Counted from the stretch's first letter, positions 9,441 to 18,120 are shown. The stretch is 64,000 bases of DNA from an uncultured Sporosarcina sp. (GCA_948469885.1 CAOKMT010000005.1:1-64000); one strand, 5' to 3'. Numbers and translations are program-made. Notes: generated by a model not told the origin, from the sequence alone.

Positions 9441-9554
9441 AATTGCGCTTACGCAATTTGCTCCTCTCAAAACCTGTGACATCCGCGAGAGGCTTGGACC
9501 AACAGGACGTTGGTCACTCAGCATAGGATTCTAACTTTCTCTATAAAGTAGAAT
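9441..9554 (-). other. Structured intercistronic spacer between trpF and trpB (four hairpins)
   Basis: Four successive inverted repeats can be read: 9528-9554 (ATTCTA plus CTTT against AAAGTAGAAT with one bulged A), 9497-9515 (GACCAAC/GTTGGTC, 5-nt loop), 9463-9492 (CCTCTC/GAGAGG) and 9441-9458 (AATTGCG/CGCAATT, 4-nt loop). None is followed by a T run on the minus strand, so these are not typical terminators. The last lies about 55 nt before the trpB start. Function unknown; an mRNA stability, processing or regulatory leader element is possible. Confidence 0.6.
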
Positions 9555-9567
9555 TTCAGCATTCATC

Positions 9568-10206
9568 TCAACTCTTATAGGATCGAGGGGACTCCTGCTG
9601 AGTTGAGTTAACCGCGCGTAGAAATGCCCGGATTAACGACTCATCTTTCCGCTTATTTCGTTCGACGCCGCTTGACACATCTACCATGAAAGGAGCGACA
9701 CGCCGGATCGCTTCTCCTACATTTTCCGCGTTCAGACCGCCCGCGAGAATGAGTCGATCCGTCGTAATTCCGCAATCTTTCAATAGCTTCCAATCAAAAG
9801 TCACGCCGCTGCCCCCCTTGTAAACCGTTCCTGGGGCATCAACCAATGTATACGCTGTATCCAATTGCATCGCCCGCTCCACGTCTTCCGTACTTCGAAC
9901 CGCCACCGCCCGAATGGCAGGAAGCCCGACAGCATGGATGAAATCAGCACTTTCATCGCCGTGGTATTGGACAAGATCCAGTGGAACTTCTCGGAAAGCA
10001 CGCGCCACCTCTTCACGCGTCGGATTGACAAAAACGCCAACTTTCAACACGCCTGAAGGGATTTTCTGGGCAAGCTCTTTCGCCTGCTCAACAGTGACGC
10101 GACGACTGCTCGGTGCAAAGACAAAACCGATTGCATCCGCTCCCGCGTCAACTGCCGCCTTTACGTGAGCCGGCTCCTTCAACCCACAGATTTTCACTTT
10201 CGTCAT
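9568..10206 (-). CDS. trpF: Phosphoribosylanthranilate isomerase
   Basis: Third step of the tryptophan branch, converting phosphoribosylanthranilate to the carboxyphenylamino-deoxyribulose phosphate. 212 aa TIM barrel with the catalytic Cys7 in KICGLK and the general acid Asp123 in LVDAPG. The phosphate-binding segments GGLNAENV and DVSSGVE are present. The C-terminal tail after RAFLRAV (about 13 residues ending PRSYKS) is longer than usual and runs toward the hairpin-rich spacer. It overlaps trpC by 4 bp (ATGA). Confidence 0.95.
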   Translation of the reverse strand: MTKVKICGLKEPAHVKAAVDAGADAIGFVFAPSSRRVTVEQAKELAQKIPSGVLKVGVFVNPTREEVARAFREVPLDLVQYHGDESADFIHAVGLPAIRAVAVRSTEDVERAMQLDTAYTLVDAPGTVYKGGSGVTFDWKLLKDCGITTDRLILAGGLNAENVGEAIRRVAPFMVDVSSGVERNKRKDESLIRAFLRAVNSTQQESPRSYKS

Positions 10207-10991
10207 TGGACGACCCCAGGACGTGCTACTTGCATCGATTTCAACGTTTCGGCAACTGCACCGCTCCGCATGAGTGATTCGCCGACAAGGATGGCGCTCG
10301 CCCCAACGTCAGCGACGCGGATTGCGTCCTGATCGCTTACAATCCCACTTTCACTAATAAAAACCCGCTTTTCATGAAATGGAAATAGCGCAGCAATCTC
10401 TTCAGTTCGTTTCAAATCCACTTCAAACGTGCGCAAATCCCGGTTGTTCACTCCGATAATTTTAGCGTCAATTCGGAGAGCCCGTTCCAGCTCCTCCGCG
10501 TCATGCACTTCCACGAGCACTTCAAGACCTGAAGCGACTGCATAAGCATGTAAATTTGCAAGCTGGTCATCTTTAAGCGCAGCAACGATGAGCAAAATGA
10601 CGGAAGCCCCCGCTTTTTTGGCACGGTCAATTTGTACTTGATGGATTATGAAATCTTTGCACAATAATGGTGTCTCCACCACTTTTGCCACCGCCGCCAA
10701 ATCATCAAACGAACCCTTAAAAAATGGTGCATCCGTCAAAACAGAGATGCATGCCGCCCCTGCACCTGCATAAGCAAGCGCTTGCGCGACCGGATCAGCT
10801 CCTTCCGCGATGAGCCCTTTAGAAGGCGATGCCCGCTTCATCTCTGCGATGACTTGCAAATGTTCTGTCCCGTACAGTTTGTTGAATAAAGAAGGGCGCG
10901 TAACCTCGCTCCCTTCTACAACGACTTCTTCCTTCAATAATTGTTCTACTTCACGCACTTTCTCATCTAAAATTTTATCTAAAATCGTCAT
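10203..10991 (-). CDS. trpC: Indole-3-glycerol phosphate synthase
   Basis: Closes the indole ring to give indole-3-glycerol phosphate; 262 aa, monofunctional. Signatures include AEMKRASPSKG (substrate-binding Lys), CKDFI, ILLIVAAL, EVHDAEEL and IGVNNRDL, with SESGI near the C-terminus. Overlaps trpD by 4 bp on one side and trpF by 4 bp on the other, so these three are tightly coupled. Confidence 0.96.
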   Translation of the reverse strand: MTILDKILDEKVREVEQLLKEEVVVEGSEVTRPSLFNKLYGTEHLQVIAEMKRASPSKGLIAEGADPVAQALAYAGAGAACISVLTDAPFFKGSFDDLAAVAKVVETPLLCKDFIIHQVQIDRAKKAGASVILLIVAALKDDQLANLHAYAVASGLEVLVEVHDAEELERALRIDAKIIGVNNRDLRTFEVDLKRTEEIAALFPFHEKRVFISESGIVSDQDAIRVADVGASAILVGESLMRSGAVAETLKSMQVARPGVVQ

Positions 10992-12019
10992 CTTGCCACT
11001 TCCTTCTGTCCAACTTTTTCACTAAACGCAATGACCGCTTCTAATTTCTGTAAAGCCCGCCCCGATAAAATACTGTCCGTCGCCATTTCGACGCCTTCTT
11101 GGATCGTTCCTGCTTGCCCGTTTGCAAATAAGCCGATGCCTGCATTGAACACGACCGTATCGAAATGGGGGCCACGTTTTCCTTGTAAAATTGCATAAAT
11201 AATGGCAGCATTCTCCTTTGCATTTCCACCACGGATGGCAGATGGCGGGGCCACCGTCAAGCCAACATCCTCCGGCGTTAACGTAAACGGGATTAAGTCA
11301 CCATTATCCAGCAACACAAACGAGTTCTGTCCGGCCAGTGAAGCTTCATCCATTCCGCCGCTTCCCGATACAACAATCGCTCTCTTTCTGCCAAGCATAT
11401 TGAGAACCGATGCGTATTCCATTGTGAAATCCGGCCTGCTAATCCCGGTGAATTGGGTGGCCAAAGGAACCGGGTTCGTCAACGGACCGACGAGATTGAA
11501 GATTGTCGGCTTCCCGATCTGTTGACGAATTGCACCGATTCTCTTCATTTTTGGATGCACATGGGGCGCGTAAATAAACGTCAACCCTTCTTGTTCCAAC
11601 AACTCCGTCATCTCTTCCACGCTCAAATCGAGACGAATGCCAAGCGCCTCCAACACATCCGAACTGCCTGCCGCGCTGGATACTTTACGATTTCCATGTT
11701 TTGCGACTTTAGCTCCTGCACCTGCCAGTACAAAAGCGGATGTCGTGCTAATGTTAAAACTATCCGAACCGTCACCGCCTGTACCGCAGTTATCGGTATA
11801 TGTCCCTTCTGCGGATGGCAAGTTCAAGGAGAATCCTTTCATCACTGACACTAGCGCCGCAATTTCTTGCGCTGTTTCTCCTTTTTCCGATAACCCGACA
11901 AGAAAATCTATAATATCTTGCGTTTCCGTCACATCATCGAACAACTCATTTGCCGCCGCTTCCATCTCTCCAAATGTCAAATGAACCCCTGCTTGAACTT
12001 TCTCTACAAACTCTCTCAA
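10988..12019 (-). CDS. trpD: Anthranilate phosphoribosyltransferase
   Basis: Transfers phosphoribosyl from PRPP to anthranilate; 343 aa. The PRPP-binding motif DNCGTGGDGSDSFNIST is present near residue 80, followed by KHGNRKVSSAAGSSDVLE and RTLFNLVGPL-like IFNLVGPLTNP. The start appears to be TTG at 12019, with AAGGGGAG at good distance; no better ATG is available. It follows trpE by 39 bp. Confidence 0.95.
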   Translation of the reverse strand: MREFVEKVQAGVHLTFGEMEAAANELFDDVTETQDIIDFLVGLSEKGETAQEIAALVSVMKGFSLNLPSAEGTYTDNCGTGGDGSDSFNISTTSAFVLAGAGAKVAKHGNRKVSSAAGSSDVLEALGIRLDLSVEEMTELLEQEGLTFIYAPHVHPKMKRIGAIRQQIGKPTIFNLVGPLTNPVPLATQFTGISRPDFTMEYASVLNMLGRKRAIVVSGSGGMDEASLAGQNSFVLLDNGDLIPFTLTPEDVGLTVAPPSAIRGGNAKENAAIIYAILQGKRGPHFDTVVFNAGIGLFANGQAGTIQEGVEMATDSILSGRALQKLEAVIAFSEKVGQKEVAR

Positions 12020-12058
12020 CTCAATCTCCCCTTTACTCTACTATTCTCGTTTATCATT

Positions 12059-13432
12059 TTATTTCATCACATTGACTAAAGAACGCGCCTTGTTCACGGT
12101 TTCCATAAACTCTGCATGCGGATCTGAGGCCGCTACAACGCCTGCACCTGCTTGCACATACGCTTTATCATTCTTGATCAACATCGTTCGGATCGTCAAA
12201 GCGAAGTCTATGTTCCCGTTGAAGCCGATATAACCGATTGCGCCGCCGTAAATTCCCCGATGAATGTCTTCTAGTTCATCGATTAACGCCATCGCACGCT
12301 TTTTCGGCGTCCCCGTCACCGTCCCGGCAGGCAAACAAGACGTCAATGCATCGAGCGGATGAAGGGCGGGATTCAAATCCCCTTCCAATTCGGACACAAG
12401 ATGCATGACGTGCTCGTAATAGGCGACTTCCATATGCTTTGTCACTTCAACTGTTCCTGGAACGGCAACACTTTCCGCTTCTTGACGGCCGCGCACGACG
12501 AGCATTTCGTGTTCCGCAAGCTCTTTGGGATCTGCCAATAATTCCGCTGCCAGTTTTGCGTCTTCCGCCTTATCCTGACCGCGTCGTCTTGTTCCGGCGA
12601 TCGGGTTCATCATCACTTTCCGGTCCGCCACTTGAACAAGACTTTCCGGAGAAGCACCGACGATGACATGATCTTCAAAATCCATATAGTACATATATGG
12701 AGATGGATTACGCTTCCGTAACTTTCTGTACAGTGCGAACGGATCCCCTTCAAAGTCTGCCGCCAACCTTCTCGACAAAACAATCTGTTCGATCTCGCCC
12801 TTTTCGATAAACACCTGACCTTCGCGGACAAGCCGTTCAAACTTCTCTTCTGTTGTCGGACAAGTGAATTCACCCAATGCGAAATCGCCGTCTTTTTCTT
12901 CCGCGGCGGATGTGATCTGTTCCGCCAATACTTCCAAATCATGCGCTTGGTGTACTGCACTCGTTTCTGTTCGAAGCAATGTCACTTCATTCAGCACGTG
13001 ATCAAAAACGATGATTGTTTCGTAAATATTGAAGTGTACGTCTGGTAAACCAAGATCGTCGGTCGGACCATCGCCATTGTCCCGTCCCGCACCGTAGCCG
13101 ACGTAACCGACCGCACCGCCTGTGAACGGAAACTCGATATTGTCGCCAATTCGCGGCATCAACCGCTTCAGCAAAGTAAACATTTCACCCGTATGGATGT
13201 ATTTTTTGCCCGTCTTATAGACGTGCTCCTCTAACCTTTCGCCACTTCCCTTATAAGCCTTGATCGGATCCATTCCGATGAATGAATAACGTCCAGAACC
13301 ATCATGTTTGGAACTACTTTCCAATAAAAACTTCTGTCTTCCTGTCAATCTTCTAAAAATCAAAATAGGTGTTAGTGAATCTCCATTTATTTTTTTCATT
13401 TGTGTGCGTAAACTCATCTGTTCTGTATCCAT
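12059..13432 (-). CDS. trpE: Anthranilate synthase component I
   Basis: Converts chorismate to anthranilate with ammonia delivered by a glutamine amidotransferase partner. 457 aa with an N-terminal anthranilate synthase domain (about 1-140) and the chorismate-binding domain carrying IAGTRRRG, HEMLVVRGRQE, PAGTVTGTPKKRAM and GGAIGYI. No trpG follows. As in B. subtilis, the amidotransferase may be the shared PabA/TrpG of the folate cluster elsewhere. GGAGGAGAG precedes the ATG. One feature differs from the usual family sequence: GRQEAESVAVPG replaces the common R(N)DLGRV stretch, worth checking against anthranilate versus other chorismate-using enzymes. The operon context makes TrpE by far the best call. 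Confidence 0.92.
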   Translation of the reverse strand: MDTEQMSLRTQMKKINGDSLTPILIFRRLTGRQKFLLESSSKHDGSGRYSFIGMDPIKAYKGSGERLEEHVYKTGKKYIHTGEMFTLLKRLMPRIGDNIEFPFTGGAVGYVGYGAGRDNGDGPTDDLGLPDVHFNIYETIIVFDHVLNEVTLLRTETSAVHQAHDLEVLAEQITSAAEEKDGDFALGEFTCPTTEEKFERLVREGQVFIEKGEIEQIVLSRRLAADFEGDPFALYRKLRKRNPSPYMYYMDFEDHVIVGASPESLVQVADRKVMMNPIAGTRRRGQDKAEDAKLAAELLADPKELAEHEMLVVRGRQEAESVAVPGTVEVTKHMEVAYYEHVMHLVSELEGDLNPALHPLDALTSCLPAGTVTGTPKKRAMALIDELEDIHRGIYGGAIGYIGFNGNIDFALTIRTMLIKNDKAYVQAGAGVVAASDPHAEFMETVNKARSLVNVMK

Positions 13433-13561
13433 CTCATCTCTCCTCCACTTGACTCGTTTTATATATTTTTTTCAATCCGCTCCGGCGATAAGGGAGACTT
13501 CCCCTAGACTGCACCTTTGTTTGAACGATACTTGGATGGTCATCATCCCCTAAAGTAGCTT

Positions 13562-13612
13562 AAAAATAAAAAAAGCCCCCTACAAAAGGACAGATTGGTC
13601 CGATTGTAGAGG
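13562..13612 (-). terminator. T-box-controlled terminator before trpE
   Basis: Minus-strand stem CTACAA/TTGTAG with an inner GGAC/GTCC helix, G-C rich at its base, followed by seven T. It is the terminator arm that competes with the T-box antiterminator. Confidence 0.85.
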
Positions 13613-13830
13613 ACGGATTGACCGCGTTGCCACCTCTAATTGAAGCATTTTGCTTCCACTTAACGTGCTAAATTAGCACTTCCCGTAACGTGGGTGCGAC
13701 GTCTGCCTTGAACATTTCAAAACAGCTCTCATAAGTCCATTCACATAAGCTGCGAATCAGTTTCCACCTACCACTGACTCTCTTAAATCGCGCACTCATG
13801 CTACTCTTCTTATTCAAAAATTTCTCATCT
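13613..13830 (-). promoter_or_regulatory. Trp-specific T-box leader (tRNA-sensing riboswitch)
   Basis: Read on the minus strand. The AG box AGTAG is near 13825, the AGAG bulge and the GGTAGGTGGAAAC region lie near 13770. The specifier loop GAATGGA has the Trp codon TGG at 13739-13737. The T-box core AGGTGGCAACGCGG is at 13635-13622. Uncharged tRNA(Trp) should stabilise the antiterminator and turn on trpEDCFBA. Established knowledge: T-box leaders of this class control aminoacyl-tRNA-responsive operons in Bacillota; some Bacillus species use TRAP for trp instead. Confidence 0.92.
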
Positions 13831-13851
13831 ATGCTCTTCTCAACTGGCTAT

Positions 13852-13890
13852 TCCGTAGGCGGCACCGCTCTCGGCACCTTCTGCCTATCT
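13852..13890 (-). promoter_or_regulatory. Extra hairpin at the 5' end of the trp leader
   Basis: Between the promoter and the T-box proper, minus-strand GGTGCCG and CGGTGCC form a 7-bp stem (two G-T pairs) closed by an AGAG loop, with a lower TAGGC/GCCTA helix. It is not part of the T-box stem I that I could assign. Confidence 0.5.
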
Positions 13891-13907
13891 TATAAAAAGG
13901 TATTTAC

Positions 13908-13936
13908 ATCATATTACGAGATATTCAAATTGTCAA
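13908..13936 (-). promoter_or_regulatory. trp operon promoter (sigma-A)
   Basis: TTGACA (complement at 13931-13936) and TATGAT (13908-13913) with a 17-bp spacer on the minus strand. Transcription should start near 13901 and run into the T-box. Confidence 0.85.
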
Positions 13937-14017
13937 CCTTTTCTGTTTTTCGTTTTTTAATTGTTTTGCGCATCGTTTGGACTCAACAACCATAGATTAG
14001 TTGAAGAGGTGAAGGAC

Positions 14018-14935
14018 ATGCTTTTTATAGGGGCTTTTATATTGCTCGTCGCCGTTTTTCTACTTGGCATCACATTAATGCGTGCCGGCCTTTTTATACT
14101 TTGCGGTGATAAAACAGAACAATGGATGAAAAAACTCACAAATACGCCTGTCAAAGGAATGTTTGCTGGAACAGTCTTGACGAGTATTTTGCAAAGCAGT
14201 TCCGCCGTGATGGTCATTACAATTGGTCTTGTATCAACCGGCCTTATCACATTTCCGCAAACAATTGGAATCATTTTAGGCACAAATATTGGGACAACAT
14301 TAACATTGCAATTCATCTCACTCGATTTATTTAATTTAATCATTCCTTTTGTTTTAGTAGGCATTGTCTGTCTCTTTTTTAAACAAATATGGGTTAAAAG
14401 CACTGGCTTTATTTTAATTGGGTTTGCCAGTATTTTTGCCGCAATGGATGGATTTGAAAAGCTCGCGGGGCCTTTGATGAACATCCCACTGCTACAAAAA
14501 ATATTGCTCTTGATGAATGAGCATATACTTTACGCTCTTTTCGCAGGCATCGTTTTAGCGTCAATTATCCAATCTAGTACTGTCGTCATCGGCATTGCCA
14601 TGAGTTTTTTAAGCGTCAGTATTTTTCCTCTAGACATCGGGATTGCGGTCATGCTAGGTGCCAATATCGGTACATGCGTCACTGGGTTATTGGCGAGTAT
14701 TGGTGCTGGGAAGGAAGCGAGGCTCACTGCATTTGCGCACGTCTGGTTAAATGTTGGAGGGGTGCTCATCATATGGCCTTTCATTTCACATTTAGCCGCC
14801 CTAAGTCAGTTGACCGCCCAGCAACCCGATGTACAATTGGCTCATGCCACTGTCATTTTTAACATTTTCACTTCACTGCTCGTCTTACCGTTTGCCGTTC
14901 AATTCGGAAAGTTTATTGCCTGGCTGCACAAATAA
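14018..14935 (+). CDS. Na/Pi-cotransporter II-related membrane protein
   Basis: Integral membrane protein of 305 aa with the inverted duplicated QSSS motifs of the phosphate:sodium symporter family (ILQSSSAV near residue 52 and IIQSSTVV near 188). Each is followed by a GTNIGTT or GANIGTC motif. Eight or so membrane helices are expected, but it lacks the C-terminal PhoU-like regulatory domain of longer members. The ATG at 14018 is preferred, with GAAGAGGTG upstream. Transport of phosphate is likely from family knowledge but not proven. It is divergent from the trp operon. Confidence 0.82.
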   Translation: MLFIGAFILLVAVFLLGITLMRAGLFILCGDKTEQWMKKLTNTPVKGMFAGTVLTSILQSSSAVMVITIGLVSTGLITFPQTIGIILGTNIGTTLTLQFISLDLFNLIIPFVLVGIVCLFFKQIWVKSTGFILIGFASIFAAMDGFEKLAGPLMNIPLLQKILLLMNEHILYALFAGIVLASIIQSSTVVIGIAMSFLSVSIFPLDIGIAVMLGANIGTCVTGLLASIGAGKEARLTAFAHVWLNVGGVLIIWPFISHLAALSQLTAQQPDVQLAHATVIFNIFTSLLVLPFAVQFGKFIAWLHK

Positions 14936-15013
14936 GCTGGGGAAGGGTTGCATTTAGCCACGGAGTAGCGGATGCGTTATACTTAGTTCACCAATTAAAG
15001 CAGGTGATCAAAA

Positions 15014-15718
15014 TTGAGGATTAACAAATATTTAAGTTCCGCAGGCATCGTTTCGAGACGCGGCGCCGATAAATGGGTGGAAGAAGGTCGTGTGACGATC
15101 AACGGCCAAACCGCCGAACTTGGCAGCCGGGTGAATGACGAGGATGACGTCCGTGTTGACGGAAAACCTGTTAAGACGGAGGAACAACTCGTCTATATCG
15201 CACTCAATAAGCCTGTTGGCATTACGAGTACAACAGAACGACACATAAAAGGCAATGTCGTTGACTTTGTCAACCATCCTCTTCGAATTTTCCATATCGG
15301 CAGACTCGACAAAGATTCGAATGGTCTTCTTCTACTCACCAATGACGGCGACGTGGTCAACGAGATTTTACGGGAAGAACATGGCCATGAGAAAGAATAT
15401 ATCGTCACGGTCGATCGCCCTATCACAAAAACATTTGTCGACAAGATGGAAACAGGCGTCGACATTTTAGATACGACGACAAAACCTTGTAAAGTGAAAC
15501 AACTTGGCCCTCGTAAATTTAATATTACTTTGACGCAAGGGTTGAATCGTCAAATCCGGCGCATGTGCGCAGCGCTCGGCTACCATGTCCAAACTTTACA
15601 ACGCACGCGAATTTTGAATATCCATCTCGGAGATTTACCCATCGGCCGTTGGCGAGATTTAACGCCTGCGGAATTGAATGAAATGTTCAAAATGATGAAC
15701 TACACACCCAAACGATAA
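15014..15718 (+). CDS. rluF: 23S rRNA pseudouridine synthase, RluF/RsuA family
   Basis: 234 aa with an N-terminal S4 RNA-binding domain (about 1-60, RINKYLSSAGIVSRR). A C-terminal pseudouridine synthase domain carries the catalytic motif GRLDKDSNGLLLLT with the nucleophilic Asp. The DKDS form of the motif fits the RluF subgroup (large-subunit pseudouridine near the peptidyl transferase centre) better than RluB or RsuA. TTG at 15014 is the start, with AGGTGA before it. Gene symbol is by homology; exact target is inferred. Confidence 0.85.
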   Translation: MRINKYLSSAGIVSRRGADKWVEEGRVTINGQTAELGSRVNDEDDVRVDGKPVKTEEQLVYIALNKPVGITSTTERHIKGNVVDFVNHPLRIFHIGRLDKDSNGLLLLTNDGDVVNEILREEHGHEKEYIVTVDRPITKTFVDKMETGVDILDTTTKPCKVKQLGPRKFNITLTQGLNRQIRRMCAALGYHVQTLQRTRILNIHLGDLPIGRWRDLTPAELNEMFKMMNYTPKR

Positions 15719-15749
15719 GTAGGCCACCACCTGATTATGAACGCATCTC

Positions 15750-15830
15750 GGGGATTTGAGGGCACACTCCCCTAGATTACGGACACACCCAGTGCTTGCG
15801 GACCTATTACGAGAATTTCATTGGACAACA
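15750..15830. repeat. Degenerate GGACACACCC-type repeats upstream of mgtE
   Basis: Cores GGCACACTCCC (15761), GGACACACCC (15781) and GGACC (15800) are 20 and 19 bp apart. A lone ATTGGAC core of the GTTGGAC family follows at 15820. This looks like a third short-period array, weak because only three units are visible. Confidence 0.5.
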
Positions 15831-15927
15831 CCTCAGTTTCAACGAAGCTTTTCCTCCAAATCTGTTTTCATCCTCTCCTTTTAGGGGAAGGTAACGATAA
15901 AGAGATAAGCAGAGAGGTGTTGTATCA

Positions 15928-17274
15928 TTGACTGACCATGACATTGCCAGAGGTGCGATCCGTCTATTGAAAGACGGCAAGAGAGAATTGTTCCGTGAAC
16001 TGATCGGCGAATTGAAACCTTATGACATTGCGGTCCTCTTCAAAGGAATGCCGAACAAACACCGACCATTGTTTTTGGAATTTCTAACATTGGAAGAGGT
16101 TACTTGGCTGTTGCGTCACTTATCCAAAGAAGAACAGCTCCATGTCATCCGGACGATGGACCCGAAACGCGCAACCGAAATATTAGATATGATGAAAAAC
16201 GATGATCTCGCTTTCTTATTATCGGGGCTTCCCGAAGACGAGATAAACGAATTGATCGTGGAAATGAAACATGAAGAAATGAAGATTCTCCAACGCCTCA
16301 TGGGGTATCCCGAGAAAACAGCAGGCCGCGTCATGACGACACGGTACATTTGGATACATAAATCGTATTCGATCGACAAGGCAATCAAAAAGTTGAAGCA
16401 TTTCGCGAACATTGCTGAGTATCTGAATTACTTGTACGTCATTGACGACGAGAAAAAACTCGTCGGTGTTGTTTCCTATCGCGATCTTTTGCTTGCCGAA
16501 CCGAATGCATTGATTGCAGACTTCATGACGAAAAAAGTCGTCGATGTCAATGTGTTGACCCCCCAAGAAGAAGTGGCGAAAATCATTGGCCGCTATGATT
16601 TCGTGTCCCTTCCTGTAACGGAGGACGATGGCACGCTTGCCGGTATTGTGACGATCGACGATGTGTTGGATATCGTCGTCCAAGAAGCGAATCAAGATAT
16701 AGAAATGCTCCTCGCTTCCGGTAAGGAAATCGATTTTAAGACGTCAGCGTTCACGGCAGCTCGCAGAAGGTTGCCCTGGCTCATCTTGCTATTGTTTATC
16801 GGCTTGATTTCGGGAGGTATTATTGAAAGGTTCGAAGCAACGTTGGAGGCGGTTGTCGCACTTGCTTTCTTTATGCCGATGATTGCCGGCATGACCGGAA
16901 ACACGGGTACACAATCACTCGCAGTTGTTGTGCGCGGACTTGTGACAGAAGATCTTGATTTTAAAAAGACGGTCAAGCTGTTATGGCGGGAATTTCTCGT
17001 CGGCATTTTAATCGGCCTCACTTGTGCGGTCGTTATTGCCATCGTTGCGTTCGCCTGGAGAGGAAGCTTGACGCTTGGTCTCGTTGTCGGCTCTTCACTA
17101 CTTGCTACGCTCATTATCGGTACGCTCGCCGGCACGATCATTCCGCTTATTTTATACAAATTTAAAGCGGATCCTGCAATCGCTTCAGGTCCACTCATTA
17201 CAACCGTCAATGATATTTTGTCTTTGCTCATTTACTTCGGTATTGCGACGATGTTCATTTCCAAGTTGATGTGA
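15928..17274 (+). CDS. mgtE: Magnesium transporter MgtE
   Basis: 448 aa with the full MgtE layout. The N-terminal cytoplasmic superhelical domain (about 1-130) is followed by two CBS domains (about 132-255) that sense Mg2+. A five-helix membrane domain carries MIAGMTGNTGTQS near residue 322, whose conserved residues line the pore. The start is TTG at 15928, with AGAGAGGTG upstream. The 209-bp upstream gap shows no Mg-sensing M-box signature; it holds only degenerate repeats. A strong terminator follows. Confidence 0.94.
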   Translation: MTDHDIARGAIRLLKDGKRELFRELIGELKPYDIAVLFKGMPNKHRPLFLEFLTLEEVTWLLRHLSKEEQLHVIRTMDPKRATEILDMMKNDDLAFLLSGLPEDEINELIVEMKHEEMKILQRLMGYPEKTAGRVMTTRYIWIHKSYSIDKAIKKLKHFANIAEYLNYLYVIDDEKKLVGVVSYRDLLLAEPNALIADFMTKKVVDVNVLTPQEEVAKIIGRYDFVSLPVTEDDGTLAGIVTIDDVLDIVVQEANQDIEMLLASGKEIDFKTSAFTAARRRLPWLILLLFIGLISGGIIERFEATLEAVVALAFFMPMIAGMTGNTGTQSLAVVVRGLVTEDLDFKKTVKLLWREFLVGILIGLTCAVVIAIVAFAWRGSLTLGLVVGSSLLATLIIGTLAGTIIPLILYKFKADPAIASGPLITTVNDILSLLIYFGIATMFISKLM

Positions 17275-17303
17275 TGGATAGAAGAACGACAACAGCAATT
17301 AGA

Positions 17304-17349
17304 AGAAGCAGAAACGAAGTAACCCATTGCTCCGTTTCTGCTTCTTTTT
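17304..17349 (+). terminator. Terminator after mgtE
   Basis: Perfect 13-bp stem AGAAGCAGAAACG/CGTTTCTGCTTCT with a 16-nt loop, then T-rich sequence. It could act on both strands, as GNAT converges from the right. Confidence 0.9.
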
Positions 17350-17407
17350 ATTTTCTCTTTTATTTAAAGCGGCACTTGTGCGAAAAGGATGTCAGTACTT
17401 AGCGCAC

Positions 17408-17851
17408 TTATGCAGTCGTCGTGAAAAAATAATAACAACTCTTATCGCGCACAAAACCGATTTTTTCATATAATTGTTGCGCATTGACGTTATCGGGCGC
17501 TGTCTCAAGCAACAAGCCCTTGGCATCCGTTTCCTTTGCGAATGCTATCGCTTTTGCCATCAGTCTTTCTCCATACCCTTTTCGTCGGACTTCTTGCTTC
17601 ACATACAAATCATTCAATATCCACACTCGTTCCATGCTGACCGATGAAAATGACGGAAACAGTTGAACGAAACCGACGGGATTTTCTCCATCTAATGCGA
17701 GAAATATGACCGAGTCTTCTCGCTCGAACCTTTCTTCTAAAAACGCTTCCGCGGAAGGGATATCGGAAGACTGCGCATAAAATATCCTATATAAATCAAA
17801 TAGCTCTACAACTGCCTGCAGATCATCAATCGTCGCTCTTCTAACTGTCAT
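17408..17851 (-). CDS. GNAT family N-acetyltransferase
   Basis: 147 aa, single GNAT fold. The acetyl-CoA pyrophosphate-binding motif is RRKGYGERL near residue 89, after the beta strand LNDLYVKQEVR. The C-terminal NAQQLYEKIGF is typical of motif B. The substrate is unknown. AAGGGAAG precedes the ATG. It stands alone between mgtE and the methionine salvage genes. Confidence 0.85.
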   Translation of the reverse strand: MTVRRATIDDLQAVVELFDLYRIFYAQSSDIPSAEAFLEERFEREDSVIFLALDGENPVGFVQLFPSFSSVSMERVWILNDLYVKQEVRRKGYGERLMAKAIAFAKETDAKGLLLETAPDNVNAQQLYEKIGFVRDKSCYYFFTTTA

Positions 17852-17898
17852 TTCAACAACTTCCCTTCTCTTTTATGGACGGCATCCTAGGTCAAACC

Positions 17899-18087
17899 TC
17901 ATATGAAATTAAAGGCCTTTAAACCTTGTCTTACTATGAGAGATATGAAAAATACAATGCCCAGAAGAATGAACCATTCCATCACAGTCTTTTTACGCTT
18001 TAATAATCGATAAGCAAAATATAACAAGAATACTAATAAAAGTAGTAAAAACACGATAGATCCTATCATGAAAACAACGAAAACCAC
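17899..18087 (-). CDS. Small two-helix membrane protein
   Basis: 62 aa, not recognised. Two hydrophobic segments (about 2-27 and 37-55) flank a basic loop LLKRKK. The GTG at 18087 has AGGAGG seven bases before it, which makes this a real gene rather than chance. It follows mtnA by 33 bp on the same strand and may be co-transcribed with mtnKA. Confidence 0.65.
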   Translation of the reverse strand: MVFVVFMIGSIVFLLLLLVFLLYFAYRLLKRKKTVMEWFILLGIVFFISLIVRQGLKAFNFI

Positions 18088-18120
18088 TCTTTTTCCTCCT
18101 GTGAATCTAACACGAACCGC

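Noticed and set aside
9441..9554. Terminator between trpF and trpB
   Set aside because: The hairpins lack a following T run on the transcribed strand, and trpBA would be cut off from the T-box promoter.
15719..15927. Mg2+-sensing M-box riboswitch before mgtE
   Set aside because: None of the conserved M-box blocks could be found in the leader; only degenerate repeats are present.
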